In this document: positions 52,992 to 63,359 of the stretch, one piece after another
Position numbering within the stretch: position 1 is the first letter of the stretch
Layout of the letters: each line of letters starts with the position of its first letter
Source: Pelagophyceae sp. CCMP2097
Lineage: Eukaryota > Sar > Pelagophyceae
Assembly (NCBI GenBank): GCA_026770575.1
Contig: MU657175.1
Location: 259,665-323,023 of the forward strand
Direction: 5' to 3'
Length of the DNA: 63,359 bases
Program-made: the position numbers and the translations under genes
Notes under the pieces: model-generated
Told to the model about the DNA's origin: nothing
Seen by the model: only the letters and a program-made list of their open reading frames with translations
The model's database searches: none

Positions 52992-55900
52992 TCACCGTCG
53001 TCGAAATTGTTTGACAGGCCTGCGAAACGCGTTCAGAGCCAAAGGGATTCTCTCAAGGGGGCCTCCCCAACGACGGAGCATGCAAGGAGGCGCACTGTGC
53101 GACCGCACCGCGGCGGGCGGCCCGCCGGAGCCCTGCGACGAGGCGCCGGGCGGGGAGGTGGGCGGGGAGCTGTCTCGTCGCGAGGCGTCCGGGAGAGGCT
53201 GCGCCGGGCTGCGTTGGGCTGAGGTGGGCTGGGCCGGGCGGCGGCGCGCAGCGGCGACCGCCGGCGCGGCGACCGCCGGCGCGATGACCGCCGGTGCGCC
53301 AGCGGGCGCGGCGCCAGCAGCGGAGGCCCCGTCGTCCACGGGCGCGGCGGCGGTCGACGAGGCGGCTTCTGAGGGCATTGTGTCTGTCGAGGAATCGGCC
53401 TCGGCGGCGGTCGACGACGCGGCCTCGGCGTGGCTTGACGCGGTGGCCTGGGTGTGAGTCGGCGCGGCGGCCTCGGCGGCGGTCGACGACGCGGCCTTGG
53501 CGGCAGTCTCGGTGGCGGCGTCAGCGGCGGTCGACTCGGTGTGAGTCGAGGCGGCGTCAGCGGCGGTCGACGCGGCGGCCTCGGTGTCGGCGGCTCCTCG
53601 ACGTGTGCGGTCCGCTCCCGCGTCGCCGTCGGTCGCGGGACGAGGGCCACCCGCTGAGGGCTCGGCGGTCTCGTCGTTGTCGGCACGGCGCCCGCCGCTC
53701 GAGGCCGGCGGACACGCGTCCTCCGCGGCGCGAGCGTCATCGTGTGGCGGCGGCGGGGGCGCCTCGTGCGACGACGCGGCGGCTTCGTCCGCGGCCGCGG
53801 CTTCGTCCGCGGCCGCGGCTTCGTCCGCAGCCGCGGCTTCGTCGGCGGCCGCGGCTTCGTCGGGCCCCTCGGCCCCGTGAGGCTCGGTCGCGTCGGGCGC
53901 GGCGGTCTCGTCTCGCTCCTTCGCCGCAATGCCGGCGTCGTCCGACGGCGGCGCGGGCAGTTGGACGGAGGCGGCGGCCGGAGGCTCTTTCCGAGGCGTG
54001 TCGACTGGCGCGTTTTCGTCGTCCGGCTCCGGCTCCGGAAGAGGCACGGCTGCGTCGTCGTCCGGCGGCTCAGAAAGAGGAAGAGGAAGAGGCGCGTTTT
54101 CGTCCAGCGGCTCCGGAAGAGGAAGAGGCGCGGCTGTCGGCCGGCCGTTGCGGACCCAGCAGTCTGCGATGGCGCAAAGTGCCGCGCATTCGTCAAAAAG
54201 GTCGTCATCCCGCGGCAGGTACGCGAGCGCGACTTGGCCGCGGGCGTCCAAAACTTGCGCCGCGGTCGCGTCGACGTCTAACAACACAGCGACGAGTCTC
54301 GGGACGATTCGAGATATGGCGCGGTCCTCGCCGCGCGCGGCCATGCAGAGCAAATGCAGCGGCGTCGAGCCGTCTGCGCGCTTAGCGGAAGCGGCGCGCG
54401 GGTGCTTTGCTAGTAGAGCGCGGAGCATTCTTTCCGTGGCAATTGGAGGGGAAATGGCGCAGAGTTGGTGCAGAGGCAAGTCTCCCGACTCTGGCAGTGC
54501 GTGCGCCGCCCCGGCGCCGTGGTGCTCGAGCAAGACTTCTAAGCACAGGGCGACTCGGTGCGTGAGGACCTCGTCGCAGGCGCCGAAGAGTGCGTCGTCT
54601 ACTGGTAGCCACTCCACGGGCGTGCGAGCAGCCTTGCCGCGGTGCCGCGTCGCGGCGGCCTACGGCGGCGGGCGTTGGAGAGGCGGGCGTTGAAGTTCCG
54701 TCTGGTACGCGTCGGACGGGCCTTTTTCCGACACACTTCAGAGGGGCCTTTTCCCGACACATTTCGCCACGCACGGCGGCGTCGGGCGCCGCCGAAACGA
54801 GCGCGTCCAGCAGCCGCGCGGCGCCGCCGCCGATGCGTTTGCGGTTAGCATGCGCGGCGAGGTGGAGCGGCGAGTCATCTGACTGATTTTTGTATCCCAC
54901 GGCGCGCGGTCCCGCGGCGAGCAGCGCCTCGAAACAGCGCCACGCAACCGGCGAACACTCCGCCGCCGCCTTCGACAGCTCCGCCGCGCGGCCGTGCATC
55001 AACAGGTGCCTACGAGCAAGTCGTGCGGAGGGGCGTGGCGCAAAGGCTCGTGACACAACGACACGTGACGGTTGCCGACAACGATTCCCCGATAGTGGCG
55101 CGGCATCGCACAGCGGCGTCCAGCCCGAGGCGTTTGCGACCAATGAAGCGCCCGGCCCCGCGGATAGGACGGCGTGGAACAAGGCTTCGTCGGCGTTGTT
55201 GTTGTTGTCGAGGAGGGTGTGTTGGCAAAGGCAATGAAGAGGCGTCATTCCCGCAGAATTTGCCACCAGACACTCGCGCTTATCCACCGCGCCGTTTCGC
55301 GAATGCCATTCGCCGCGGATGTCGGCGCCGTGGCGAGAGCAGAGGAGGTGCAGCGTCGTGTTTCCAGATTTGTCCATTGTGCGGACCGCCTCGCCGTCTT
55401 TTTCACCGTCCAAAAGCTCTGTTCGGAGCAAAATCGCACATACGTTTGCGAACAAATCGTCGTCGGCGGGGAGGTGGTCCCAGCAGCGCAGGCCTCGTTG
55501 GCAGGCGGCGAAGAGGGAGGGTTTGTCCGCGTTTGAGTCTCCCGCGCTCGCGCCCTCCGCGCTCGCGCCCTCTGCGCTCGCGCCCTCCGCGCTCGCGCCC
55601 TCCGCGCTCGCGTCCGCCGCTTGCGCGGCCGGTCCGGCGGCTTCCGCCGCAGAAACGAGTCGCCTGAGCATGTCGGGCGCTTGCGGCGCGATCTGCTTGG
55701 CGTTGGCGAGGCAGAGCAAAGACAAAGGTGTGTCGCCTGATCGGAACAAGGTCAGCGTCCAAAACCGTGGTCCCAAACCTCCAAGGGGGTCTTCCCAAAT
55801 CTCCAAGAGGGCCAACCATAGAGCGCACCTTGCAGGCATCGCGTCGAGGCGGCGCTGGCGTCTGCTGCTAAAAGTGTCTGGAAGACTGCCTCATGGGGTG

Positions 55901-58900
55901 CCGGCTTCTGGTGCTGTAAAAGCAAATGAAGAGGCGTCAACCCCGCCCGGTTCGCCACGCCGGCGGCGCCGGGGTACGCGGCGAGGACCATGGCGAATGT
56001 GTCGACGTTTGCGGAAGGCGCGGCGGAAGAGAGCGGTTGATGCTGGACGAATAAATGCAAAGGTAAGTTCCCAGCCGCGTTGCACACGCCAGCGTCTTTC
56101 GGCCGCGCCTCGAGCACGCGCCGCACGTAGCCTAGGAGAGCGGATGCGCGAGGGGGGCAGATTCTCGGACGAGATTTCACCCAAAAGGCTTTTCTGACGG
56201 AGCCAAAGCCGAGCATTTGACGTTTGACACCGTCTGCCGCCGCCCGGTCCGCGTCGGCCGTATTCCAGAGGGGCCGTCGAGAAGGAAACTCGCAGAGGGG
56301 CCTCGAAAAGGCCCAGAGGAATCGTCACAAGAGGCCATTTAAAACGCCTCGAGAGACCGCCTTGGGCCTTGGTCCCTCTGCCGCCGCCCGCGGCGGCCAC
56401 ATTTGAGAGGGCCCGGCCGCCTCGAAGGACCGTCTCGAGGGGCCGCTGCCGCTCGGATTCCTCTGCCGTCGCTCGGTCCAGGTTGGCCACCGTCCTTGTC
56501 GAGGACCCGAAGGACCTCGCAGCGGGGCCGGCCAGAGGGACCGTCTCGAGGGACCGTCGAGCTGTCTCGAGGGACCCTTGTCAGAGGCCCCGTAGACCGT
56601 AGACCGTCTCGAGACCCAGAAGCGTCGTCCAGAAAGATCCCCACAGCCCGGCCCACTTTCCGAAGGGACAACCCGTCTGACATTGCAGAGGGCCCTTTTT
56701 CGAGGGCCGTCAATCGAGGCCGTTTCAAGGGGCCCCATAGAGACCTCTTCGAGGGGCCGTCTATCGAAGCGCTCCTCGAGGGGCCGTCTATCGAAGCGCT
56801 CCTCGAGGGACCTGTCCAAAAGTCTTAAGGGCCGTTTTGAAAGACCGCCTCGAGCGACGGCGAGTTTGGACGTTTGAAAGCATCGAGGCCTCCGGCGCGC
56901 ACCGAGGTTATGGGCGCAGACGACGTGTAAAAGTGCGCCGTCGCGCTTGCGTTCGACGGCCACCGCGGTCTCGTCCGCCACCTCTTCGGCCTCGTCTGAG
57001 CCGAGTTGGGCGACTTGCTGGCGGAGCAAAGCTTCGAAGCAGGCATCGAAACGAGGATCGTGCCTTGGTAAGTAATCCCAAGCGTGCTTCCCCCGAGCGT
57101 CGGCCATCGCAGAAGCCGACGGCGCCGCGGATGCGAGGAGCGAGAGGAGCGCGGGGACATCCGGGCCGATGTCCCTGGCGCAAGAGGCGCAGACGAGGTG
57201 GGCTGGCGTGGATTCGGCGCCGTCTAACGTCACGGTGGAAGCCGTCGAAGGATCCGCTCCCAGCAGCGCCTGCGCTTTTCCCAGCGCCGCGGCGTCGTCG
57301 CCGGCGACGGCGCAGGCGTTGTGGAGCGGGAGCCAGCCTTTTTTGTTGACTTTTGTTGAAAGTTCATCGTCCGCGGCCAGGAGCAAATCTGTCAGGAAGC
57401 TCCCTCCCGCGTCCGCCGCTCCCGCGTCCGGCGATGCCGTCGGCCGCGCGGGGCCGCCGGCGACGATGCCGTCGTCAGAGTCGCCGTCGCCGCTGGCGCC
57501 GTCGCCGTCGGGCGTTTCGCGGTCTGCTGCGCGGTCCGTCGCAGACGAACATATCCGATGCAGCGGCGTCTCGCCATCCGCATCCACGGCAGCGCAATTC
57601 GCTGCGTCGACTTTTAAAATTTTCAGCAAAGCGTTTCGCGTGAGCGCGGCGCCTTCGGGGCCGCAGGCGACGTGCATGATGTTCCCTTGCCTCTTATCCC
57701 GCAAAGTACTCAAAACCGCCGAGTCGAGGCCGTCCAGCGCCGCATTCAGAATCGCCGCGCAGCAGGCGCCTAGCAACGCCCCTCGAAAGGCCGCCGACGC
57801 CGACGATTCGGGTTGCCACCGACGATTCGGGTTTTCCCGACGACCGGCGCGGGCGCGCTACCGAAGCGCGCGTCGTCGTGGGGCAGGTGGTCCCAGGGCC
57901 TACGCGCGCGTCGGGGGCGGCGCCAGAAAAAGTAAAAGCACCTTCGGCCTTCTCTGCAGGGGCGGATCGCCGTCGCGGGCGACGCCCGAGCGAGCGATGC
58001 GATGAGAGCCACCGCAGGCGCAGAAATCGTCCGCCGCTGCGCGTAGCACGCCAGGTGCAGCGGCGTGTCGCCTAGAAAAGCGCGTGTGGCGCCTCGACGT
58101 GGCCACAAGACGCCTCTCCCGCCACGTACCGTCGACGACTGTTCTCGCGGCAGCCGCGGGCGGGTGCGCCTGGATCACCGCCGCCGTGGCGGTTTCGCCG
58201 GCGTCGATCTGGAACTGGGCGTAGAGATGAAGGGGTGTCCAGTCGAAGGAGTCCACCTATAGGAATAGACGGGTTTCTATAGGAAGAGATGGGTTTGAGG
58301 GATTCCTAGCTATCTGTCAACGACAACCGTCACCGGTGCCCGCGCCGTCTTCAAAGAGCCCTGCGACAACGCGCGAAAGGTCCCCGGCCTCTGCTGCCGC
58401 TCGCAGCTCCGCTTGCCTTGCTCTCGAGCCTCTTTTGCCGATCTGTCCCCCGCGAGCCTCTTTTGGCACCGCCCCCCCGCCTCTCCGGCCTCTATGCTCG
58501 GCGGTAGCCCCTCGTTTGCCTTGTTCGGCTCTGGCTCAACGGCGGCGGCGGCGCCGGGCGCGGCGGCGATGAGTCGTAATAGAGCGAATTGGTGCTCCGT
58601 CCTGCTGACAAACCTCTGCGCCCGGCACAAGTGGTGTAGCGGCGTGCGCCCCTCCAAATTCGGCCGCGCCGCAGCGTCGCGCCGGTGGTCCGCGCCGGCA
58701 GGAGAAGCGGGGGGGGTGCCGGCCGACGCTTTGGCGCTGTCGCGGTCCGCAGCGTCGGCCAGCTCGCCCTCGACCGGCTCTTCCACCACATCGCCGAGGA
58801 GCAGCGCGAGGAGCGCGTCGAACTCGTCTGGCTGCTTGTGGTGCTGGCATAGCAGTGACAAGGGCGTTTCACCGTTTGAATTCTGCTCCAGGAGAGCCCC

Positions 58901-60185
58901 AACCCCGCAGCACTCAATCACCCTTCGTAGAGCCTCGGGCGTCACGCCGCGCGTGCAGCGGAGGCAGACGAGGTGCGCCAAAGTGTTGCCTTCGCCGTCT
59001 ATAAATTCGGCGACTGCGTCTGTGGGTTCTCCGAGGGCGGGCAGCGCGTCCAGGATTTTGGTGATATCCCCAGAAGCCGCCTACTTGAAGGCTCACTGCT
59101 CGAACGCTCGCCGCAAAGGCCAAACGCACGGCCTGCTCGAGGCGGCCGCCCTTGTGGAACTTTTTGTTTGCGATGGCGTACGCGTTTTGCAATCGCGCCA
59201 TCTGCCGGCACGCTTCAACCTCACCGCCAATGTTCTTGTCCGGGTGGTACTTCAGAACCAAACGCTTGTACTCCTTGCGCACGTCCGCAAGGCACGTAGC
59301 CTATCGATCAAAGAGACGGGTGGCTTTCACAAAGGGCTTTATTTGGAAACGCACGTCTTCGAAAAAGACGGGGTCGTCTGCTCGATCGGCGTCCTCCTTT
59401 GGCCGCCCGCAGAACGGCGCCGCGCGCTGCTCCTCCAAGATGCCCACGTGCCGCGCGACGTCGTCGCCTAAACGGCAGCGTCCCTTTGCCTTTCCTTGTC
59501 GAGAGCAAAGCTCCGACGCTCCCGCATCCCCGGGGAAACGCGCCGTCGTCGTCGCCGGCGTCGCCGCCGAGGCCGCGGCAGTAGTGGTTGATAGGCAGCC
59601 ACCTGATTGAATGCGTGGCGGCGCCACAGGCCTCTTTCTTGGAGACGCCGCCTGCTCACCCTTGGTCGTCTACATGCTGGGCCGCCTCCGGGTGGACGTC
59701 GACGACTCTACGGAGATGGTCGGCGGAGATGTGCACCGCGCCGCCGACGAAGCGGTGCAGGGCTTTGCGGCCGCGGGCGTCGACGCGAGTGGCGTCCAGT
59801 GCGTGCATGGACGCAAGGCCCTAGTGGGAAAGTATGGCATTCCAAGCATTCCAAGGCATTTCAAGGCACCGAGGCTCGAGGCCGCGGACCCGGAGCACGG
59901 GAGCGACCCGGAGCAGCCAGGAACCCGAAGCAGCCCAGGACACGAAGCAGCCAGGCACCGCCGCCGCCGGGTCCGACCGCCGCCGCCGGGCCCCAGGCCC
60001 GCGCGGACCCCTCACACCGCCGCCGGGCGGACCCTCTGGAGGGCTGCGCGGTCGAGGAGGGCCGTCCAGAGGTCCAGGTGGGCGGCCCTCGGTCTCTCGA
60101 GGCCGGTGGACGCCCCGCATCCAAAGCCACTTACCAAGTCTGACGTCTTCCGGCTGGGCCGCCCCGGCTCCGGGCCGCCCTGCAT
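52992..60185 (-). CDS. Giant ankyrin-like repeat protein with internal J domain
   Basis: One long gene inferred from continuous repeat homology. Exons on minus include 60185-60135 (MQGGPEPGRPSRKTSDL), 59820-59660, a piece from 59602, 59467-59355, 59300-59130, and from 59080 on through blocks near 58980-58310, 58250-57900, 57776-56905, about 56200-55840, 55750-55040, 55010-54720 and 54617-52992. The J domain is exon 59300-59130: VRKEYKRLVLKYHPDKNIGG with the HPD triad, then RQMARLQNAYAIANKKFHKG. Ankyrin-like units recur: NTLAHLVCLRCTRGVTPEAL, ETPLSLLCQHHKQPDEFDAL, TPLHHLCRAQ, ETPLHRICSSA, LPLHNACAVAGDDAAALGKA, TPLHLLLQHQKPAPHEAVFQ, DTPLSLLCLANAKQIAP, TPLHCLCQHTL. The last exon ends in an Ala/Glu/Asp/Thr-rich low-complexity tail. 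A frame problem remains near 59500-59467. Likely a chaperone-linked scaffold; function unknown. Confidence 0.7.
56230..56880. repeat. Minisatellite inside an intron of the J-domain/ankyrin gene
   Basis: GGGACCGTCTCGAGGGGCCG-type 12-14 bp units, including a duplicated GGGGCCGTCTATCGAAGCGC at about 56753 and 56780. Flanked by coding blocks in LLHVVCAHNL (donor GTGCGCG at about 56905) and ICPPRASALLGYVRRVLEAR. Confidence 0.8.
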
Positions 60186-60302
60186 CTCGGCTGCGTGTCT
60201 ACACGGTGTAGGCTTCTCCACTCTCGCTCACGCGACCAACCGCCTCAGTTGACCCCCTCGCCGAAGGTCCGCAGAAGCTTCTTCTTCTATTAGGAATTCC
60301 TA

Positions 60303-60395
60303 TTGTACAGGGTGAATGCGTCAATAAGATAGTAGCCAAAGGCAACCCGTTGCCTTTGGGATCTTAAAGCGTAAGCGAATCGACGGTGCCGGTGT
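60303..60395. repeat. Dispersed element B, copy 2 (inverted)
   Basis: GCAACCCGTTGCCTTTGGGA then TCTTAAAGCGTAAGCGAATC match the reverse complement of 36247-36300. It lies immediately before the second WD40 fragment. The left flank holds the palindrome TAGGAATTCCTA. Confidence 0.85.
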
Positions 60396-60439
60396 AATGT
60401 AATGTAATAGGAATCACAGGATGTCCAGTCCCGGAGGAC

Positions 60440-60958
60440 CTTCTCCTGGCCGAGACGGGTGCACTGCTGCTGACGCTCAAGGGGCACGGCTGTGCGTCCG
60501 CGCCCGACGGCAAGCGCCTCGCGACGGCGAGCGACGACGGCACAGCGCAGCTCTGGGACGCCGAGACGGACGCGCTCTTAACTACACTCAAGGGGCACAC
60601 CCGCGAGGTCACGAGCTGCGCGTTTTCGCTCGATGGCAACCGCATCGTCACGGCGAGCATCGACGGGAAGGCGCGGCTCTGGGACACCGAGTCGGGCGCG
60701 GTGCTGACGACGCTCGAGGGCCACACCGCCCCCGTCATGAGCTGCGCGTTCTCGCCCGACAGCAGGCGGATCGTGACGGCGAGCAGCGACGGGATGGCGC
60801 GGCTCTGGGACGCCGAGACGGGCGCGCCGCTGGCGACGCTCGTGGGACACACTAGCTACATCCACAGCTCCGCGTTCTCGCCCGATGGCAAGCGCGTCGC
60901 GACGGCGAGCGCCGACAAGACGGTCCGGCTCTGGAACGTCGCACTCTCAGGATGCTGA
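60440..60958 (+). pseudogene. WD40-repeat fragment 2
   Basis: Encodes AETGALLLTLKGHG, then a blade missing its middle (CASAPDGKRLATASDDGTAQ), then full blades LWDAETDALLTTLKGHTREV, CAFSLDGNRIVTASIDGKAR, GHTAPVMSCAFSPDSRRIVT, GHTSYIHSSAFSPDGKRVAT and RLWNVALSGC and stop. No start codon or complete 5' end is visible; stops precede it in frame. It ends like fragment 1 (RLWNVAL) and the two are closely similar, so both may derive from one WD40 family. Confidence 0.6.
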
Positions 60959-61014
60959 CACACACAAAGTCCTCTCGTCGGAGACTCCATTTTGGCCTGG
61001 GTGCCTGGCACCGA

Positions 61015-61065
61015 TTCGACGGGCATACCCTATTGGGCCAGCCCCACGCAGGGTGGAAGGCCCCG
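61015..61065. repeat. Copy of the GGGCCAGCCCC / CCACCCTG dispersed element
   Basis: CATACCCTATTGGGCCAGCC then CCACGCAGGGTGG. Reverse complement matches the element at 23932-23970, 4703-4745, 9140-9172 and, in inverted orientation, 14818-14862. Confidence 0.75.
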
Positions 61066-61128
61066 CGGCGAAAGACTTTTTAGAGGCGCCGCAGGGAAGA
61101 TGTGGATGAAAGGCGTGAAAGAAGGGTC

Positions 61129-62718
61129 TCAGATCGAGGTCGGGATGGCGGCCTTGATGGTCAGCAGCGCGGTCAAGAGGGCGTCGCGCTGCGTGGTCAT
61201 TTGGGCGAGAGCCGCGTTCGTCTGGCCAAGTTCGGTAGCGAGCGCCTCGGCAGATTTCGGCGACCCCGCGGCCTCCAACGCCGCAGCGGCGTGCCCGGCG
61301 AGGAGCAAGTGCGCGCCGTTGCGCAAAATGGCGTCGAACGCTCGAGGCACGAACCGCCGGGGGAAGTCCGGGTCGACGAGGTTCTCGTCGGGCGTCGTGC
61401 CGAACCACATGGCCACGTAAAACGGAAAGTGCATGCAGGCCAGCTTCCAGTCGCGCTGCAGATGCTCAAACGAGTAGTCCGAAACGCCGCGCTGCACCAG
61501 CGAAGCGTGGTAGTGCCGCATCACCAGCGGCTCGAGGCGGCGGCACTCTTCGATTTCGTAGCCCTCCACAAGGAGGAAGAGAATGTCCTGGCAGCCCTTG
61601 CCCACGGCCGTGTACTGCCAGTCGATAAACGCTGGGACCTAGAGATTTATCTTTGGATACTAAAAGGATACTCTTTGGTCGCTCCCTTGGCGCATCAAAG
61701 GACGCACGTTGTTGGGCATCATGAACATGTTCGCCGACTTGACGTCGCCGTGGTTGAAGCAGTGCGGCTTCATGGACAACTCGTCCTGGATCCAACCAAA
61801 GGACTTCATGATCGCGGCGCCTGCGGCAAAGGCCTGCGCGGTCGCTTCTTCGCGGCGAGGCGCGTCCACCGGGAGAGTATGACAGAAGAAGAAGAAGAAG
61901 AAGAAGAAGGCACCTCTTCGGGCAGCTCGCGCTGGCGCCGCGCGTCTTTCGAGCGCCACTTGGCTTCAAACTTTGGCCAGTACGCCGCAATGTCGTCGCC
62001 CCAGCCCGGCTGGTACCAAGGGGCGTTGTGCGGCTTCACCCCCAGAGACCCGCTCGCGAGCTCGGGCGAGTTCCAAAACGCGGCGTGCAGCTTGGCCACG
62101 TGCGCCACCGTCGTCATCAGGGCGGCGTCGTCGAGCTCGGGGCAGAGGATGCTACCAGGAACGCGGAGGTCTTCCAGTAAAACGCCCTCTGTGATTTTCC
62201 CCGTCTCGACGTCCTTGACGGACCCGAGCCACTTGGGCACGCGGATCGGGACCTACACGTCTGTTGAGCGGAGAAGGCGGAGCCGTCTGCGGAGCTTTAT
62301 GTGTGCAAAGATGTCCAAGGGCGTGGCCACTCACGCGGTGTGCCAAATGCTCGTAGAAGTGCCACTCGCGCTCGTACAGGCGCAGGCGCATGGCGACGTC
62401 GTGGTCTGCGCTCGCTGGGGAGGCGATCTTTAGGATCACCGTCTCGGGACGTTCGGCGACTGCGGACGCCGCCGCTCTAGATTTCGAGCTCTTCGGGCTT
62501 GTCGGCTTCGTCTCGCCGTCGTACAAAATGTTGATGCGCATCGTGTCGCAGATGTAGCCGCCTTTGAGGTGCGTGTTGTCAAGAACGACACCCGTTGCAG
62601 GAATACCGCTCGCCCGCAACGCCGCCAGGCACCGGCCCTCCAAATCCAAAGAGTCCTCCTGCGCCGCAATCTTCCACGAATCCGGGTTGGCCAAATCGTC
62701 GCGCTCCATGGCCGACAT
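61129..62718 (-). CDS. CHK/ecdysteroid-kinase-like small-molecule phosphotransferase
   Basis: Kinase-fold protein of the EcKinase/aminoglycoside-phosphotransferase-like group. Exons on minus: 62718-62335, 62252-61914, 61833-61708, 61638-61129; 452 aa in frame. The ATG at 62718 (MSAMERDDLANPDSWKIAAQ) was chosen because upstream in-frame codons lack an ATG. Motifs: TVILKIASPASADH (Lys of the N-lobe), REWHFYEHLAHRV, HVAKLHAAFWNSPEL, HCFNHGDVKSANMFM (catalytic HGD-x(4)-N Brenner motif), PAFIDWQYTAVGKGCQDILF (metal-binding Asp in IDW). The second intron contains a (GAA)n microsatellite. Substrate unknown; such enzymes phosphorylate choline-like, steroid or drug hydroxyls. Confidence 0.85.
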
Positions 62719-63098
62719 GATGGCGGCCCGTTGCGCTCTCAAAATCGATTAAAGGGAAATCGGAAATTGCATTATATGGTTAGCGATGGCCATATGGGTC
62801 GCCGGGCTTCGGGCTGGTACCGGAAGTCGTTATGTCGGGCGTTATGTCGGGCGACGGACATTGCCGGGGACGTGGAGACCCTAGGAGCCCGGGCCCATTA
62901 TCATTATCCACCAGAATTTGCACACGGAGCACTCGAGTTTAAGACGATCTTCACGCTGGCGGAGTCGGGCCCACAACCGGGATTTTGCGGCAGTCTCAAC
63001 GCACCCGCGATGAACTCTGCGCTGGTACACTCAGTTTCTCTGGGCCGCTCGTGTGCGGCGAGATTTGAATATCGGCTTTCAGTGCCCGCGTCCTAAGT
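62719..63098. other. Intergenic, no supported gene
   Basis: A plus-strand frame to 63096 overlaps the kinase gene antisense and has no recognisable motif downstream of it. Confidence 0.4.
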
Positions 63099-63208
63099 CG
63101 CCCCCAGTGATCGCGGGAGGTGCCTCGTTATAAGCAAGGTTACTCGTCTCGTCGAGACACACAATCTTGCTCATAACGAGGCACCTCCCGCGATCACTGG
63201 GGGGGCGT
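63099..63208. mobile_element. Long foldback hairpin
   Basis: Arm 63101-63143 (CCCCCAGTGATCGCGGGAGG, TGCCTCGTTATAAGCAAG) is the reverse complement of 63165-63206 with two mismatches and two extra Gs in the right arm. A smaller stem (GTCTC-GTC-GAGAC) lies in the loop. No ORF. Structure-only element, possibly a MITE end or the tip of a larger inverted repeat. Confidence 0.88.
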
Positions 63209-63359
63209 TACGGGGCCCCAAACAGCTCTGACCCCGTTTTTGCCTAGTGATACTAGGACGGTAACAACTCGGCCTAGCGGCGAAGGGCCCGGGCTTTTCT
63301 GGGGTCGGGCTCAGCGGCTACAAATCCTATGTCCCATTGTCCTGCGAGCACCTGCGAAC
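63209..63359. other. Window end, nothing recognised
   Basis: GTTACGGGGCCCC onward shows no coding or repeat signal that I can support. Confidence 0.5.

Noticed and set aside
53033..54208. 391-codon Pro/Arg-rich minus-strand frame
   Set aside because: It overlaps the low-complexity Ala/Glu tail of the J-domain/ankyrin gene in another frame and shows only repeat-derived composition.

Overview
The window is nuclear DNA from a GC-rich, intron-rich microbial eukaryote. The gene set is entirely eukaryotic: a CAF1 deadenylase, eRF3, a FANCJ-type helicase, a METTL4-type methyltransferase, a K+-dependent Na+/Ca2+ exchanger, and an internal J domain in an ankyrin-like protein. A SufD gene with an N-terminal presequence fits an organism with a plastid. 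Introns are mostly short (about 40-150 bp), usually start GTGCG or GTGAG and end (C/T)TAG. This style, together with the GC content, suggests a stramenopile alga of the pelagophyte (Aureococcus-like) type. That placement is an inference from style and content, not a proof. Splice sites below were set by hand from reading-frame continuity and family conservation.

Layout. 1-4.95 kb: a 19-bp tandem repeat, then a Na+/Ca2+-K+ exchanger (+) whose first long intron (2.1 kb) is packed with a degenerate 12-14 bp minisatellite. 4.95-9.5 kb: repeat-dense, apparently gene-free DNA with nested direct and inverted copies. 9.5-9.9 kb: the membrane part of a possible pentameric ligand-gated channel. 10.7-12.9 kb: several terminal-inverted-repeat or foldback elements. 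13.1-18.2 kb: FANCJ-type helicase (-), divergent from a MYND-RING-Sel1 gene (+) that carries two frameshifts and is followed by a second Sel1 ORF. 20.8-23.9 kb: N-acetylneuraminate lyase (-), TerD-domain protein with a Gln/Met-rich tail (+), small secreted Cys-rich protein (-). 24.2-24.95 kb: assembly gap. 26.8-31.4 kb: GMC oxidoreductase (-) divergent from CAF1 (+). 32-34.9 kb: METTL4-like methyltransferase (-) divergent from ketopantoate reductase (+). 36.6-38.8 kb: eRF3 (-). 39-40.4 kb: tandem repeats. 40.5-43.2 kb: SufD (-) divergent from an unrecognised 99-aa protein (+). 43.2-47.5 kb: repeats and a WD40 fragment beside a recent 175-bp direct repeat. 47.5-52.5 kb: secreted glucose/sorbosone-dehydrogenase-like protein and a PH/triple-SH3 protein (both +). 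53-60.2 kb: one very large J-domain/ankyrin-like gene (-). 60.4-61 kb: a second WD40 fragment. 61.1-62.7 kb: CHK/ecdysteroid-kinase-like gene (-). 63.1-63.2 kb: a long foldback hairpin.

The genes are housekeeping or lineage genes, not one pathway. A recurring feature is head-to-head pairs with short shared 5' regions (FANCJ/MYND, GMC/CAF1, METTL4/KPR, SufD/99-aa gene). The main unexplained structure is the repeat ecology. A degenerate minisatellite and several dispersed short elements recur inside introns and between genes in both orientations, and in a few places they appear to disturb splice junctions.
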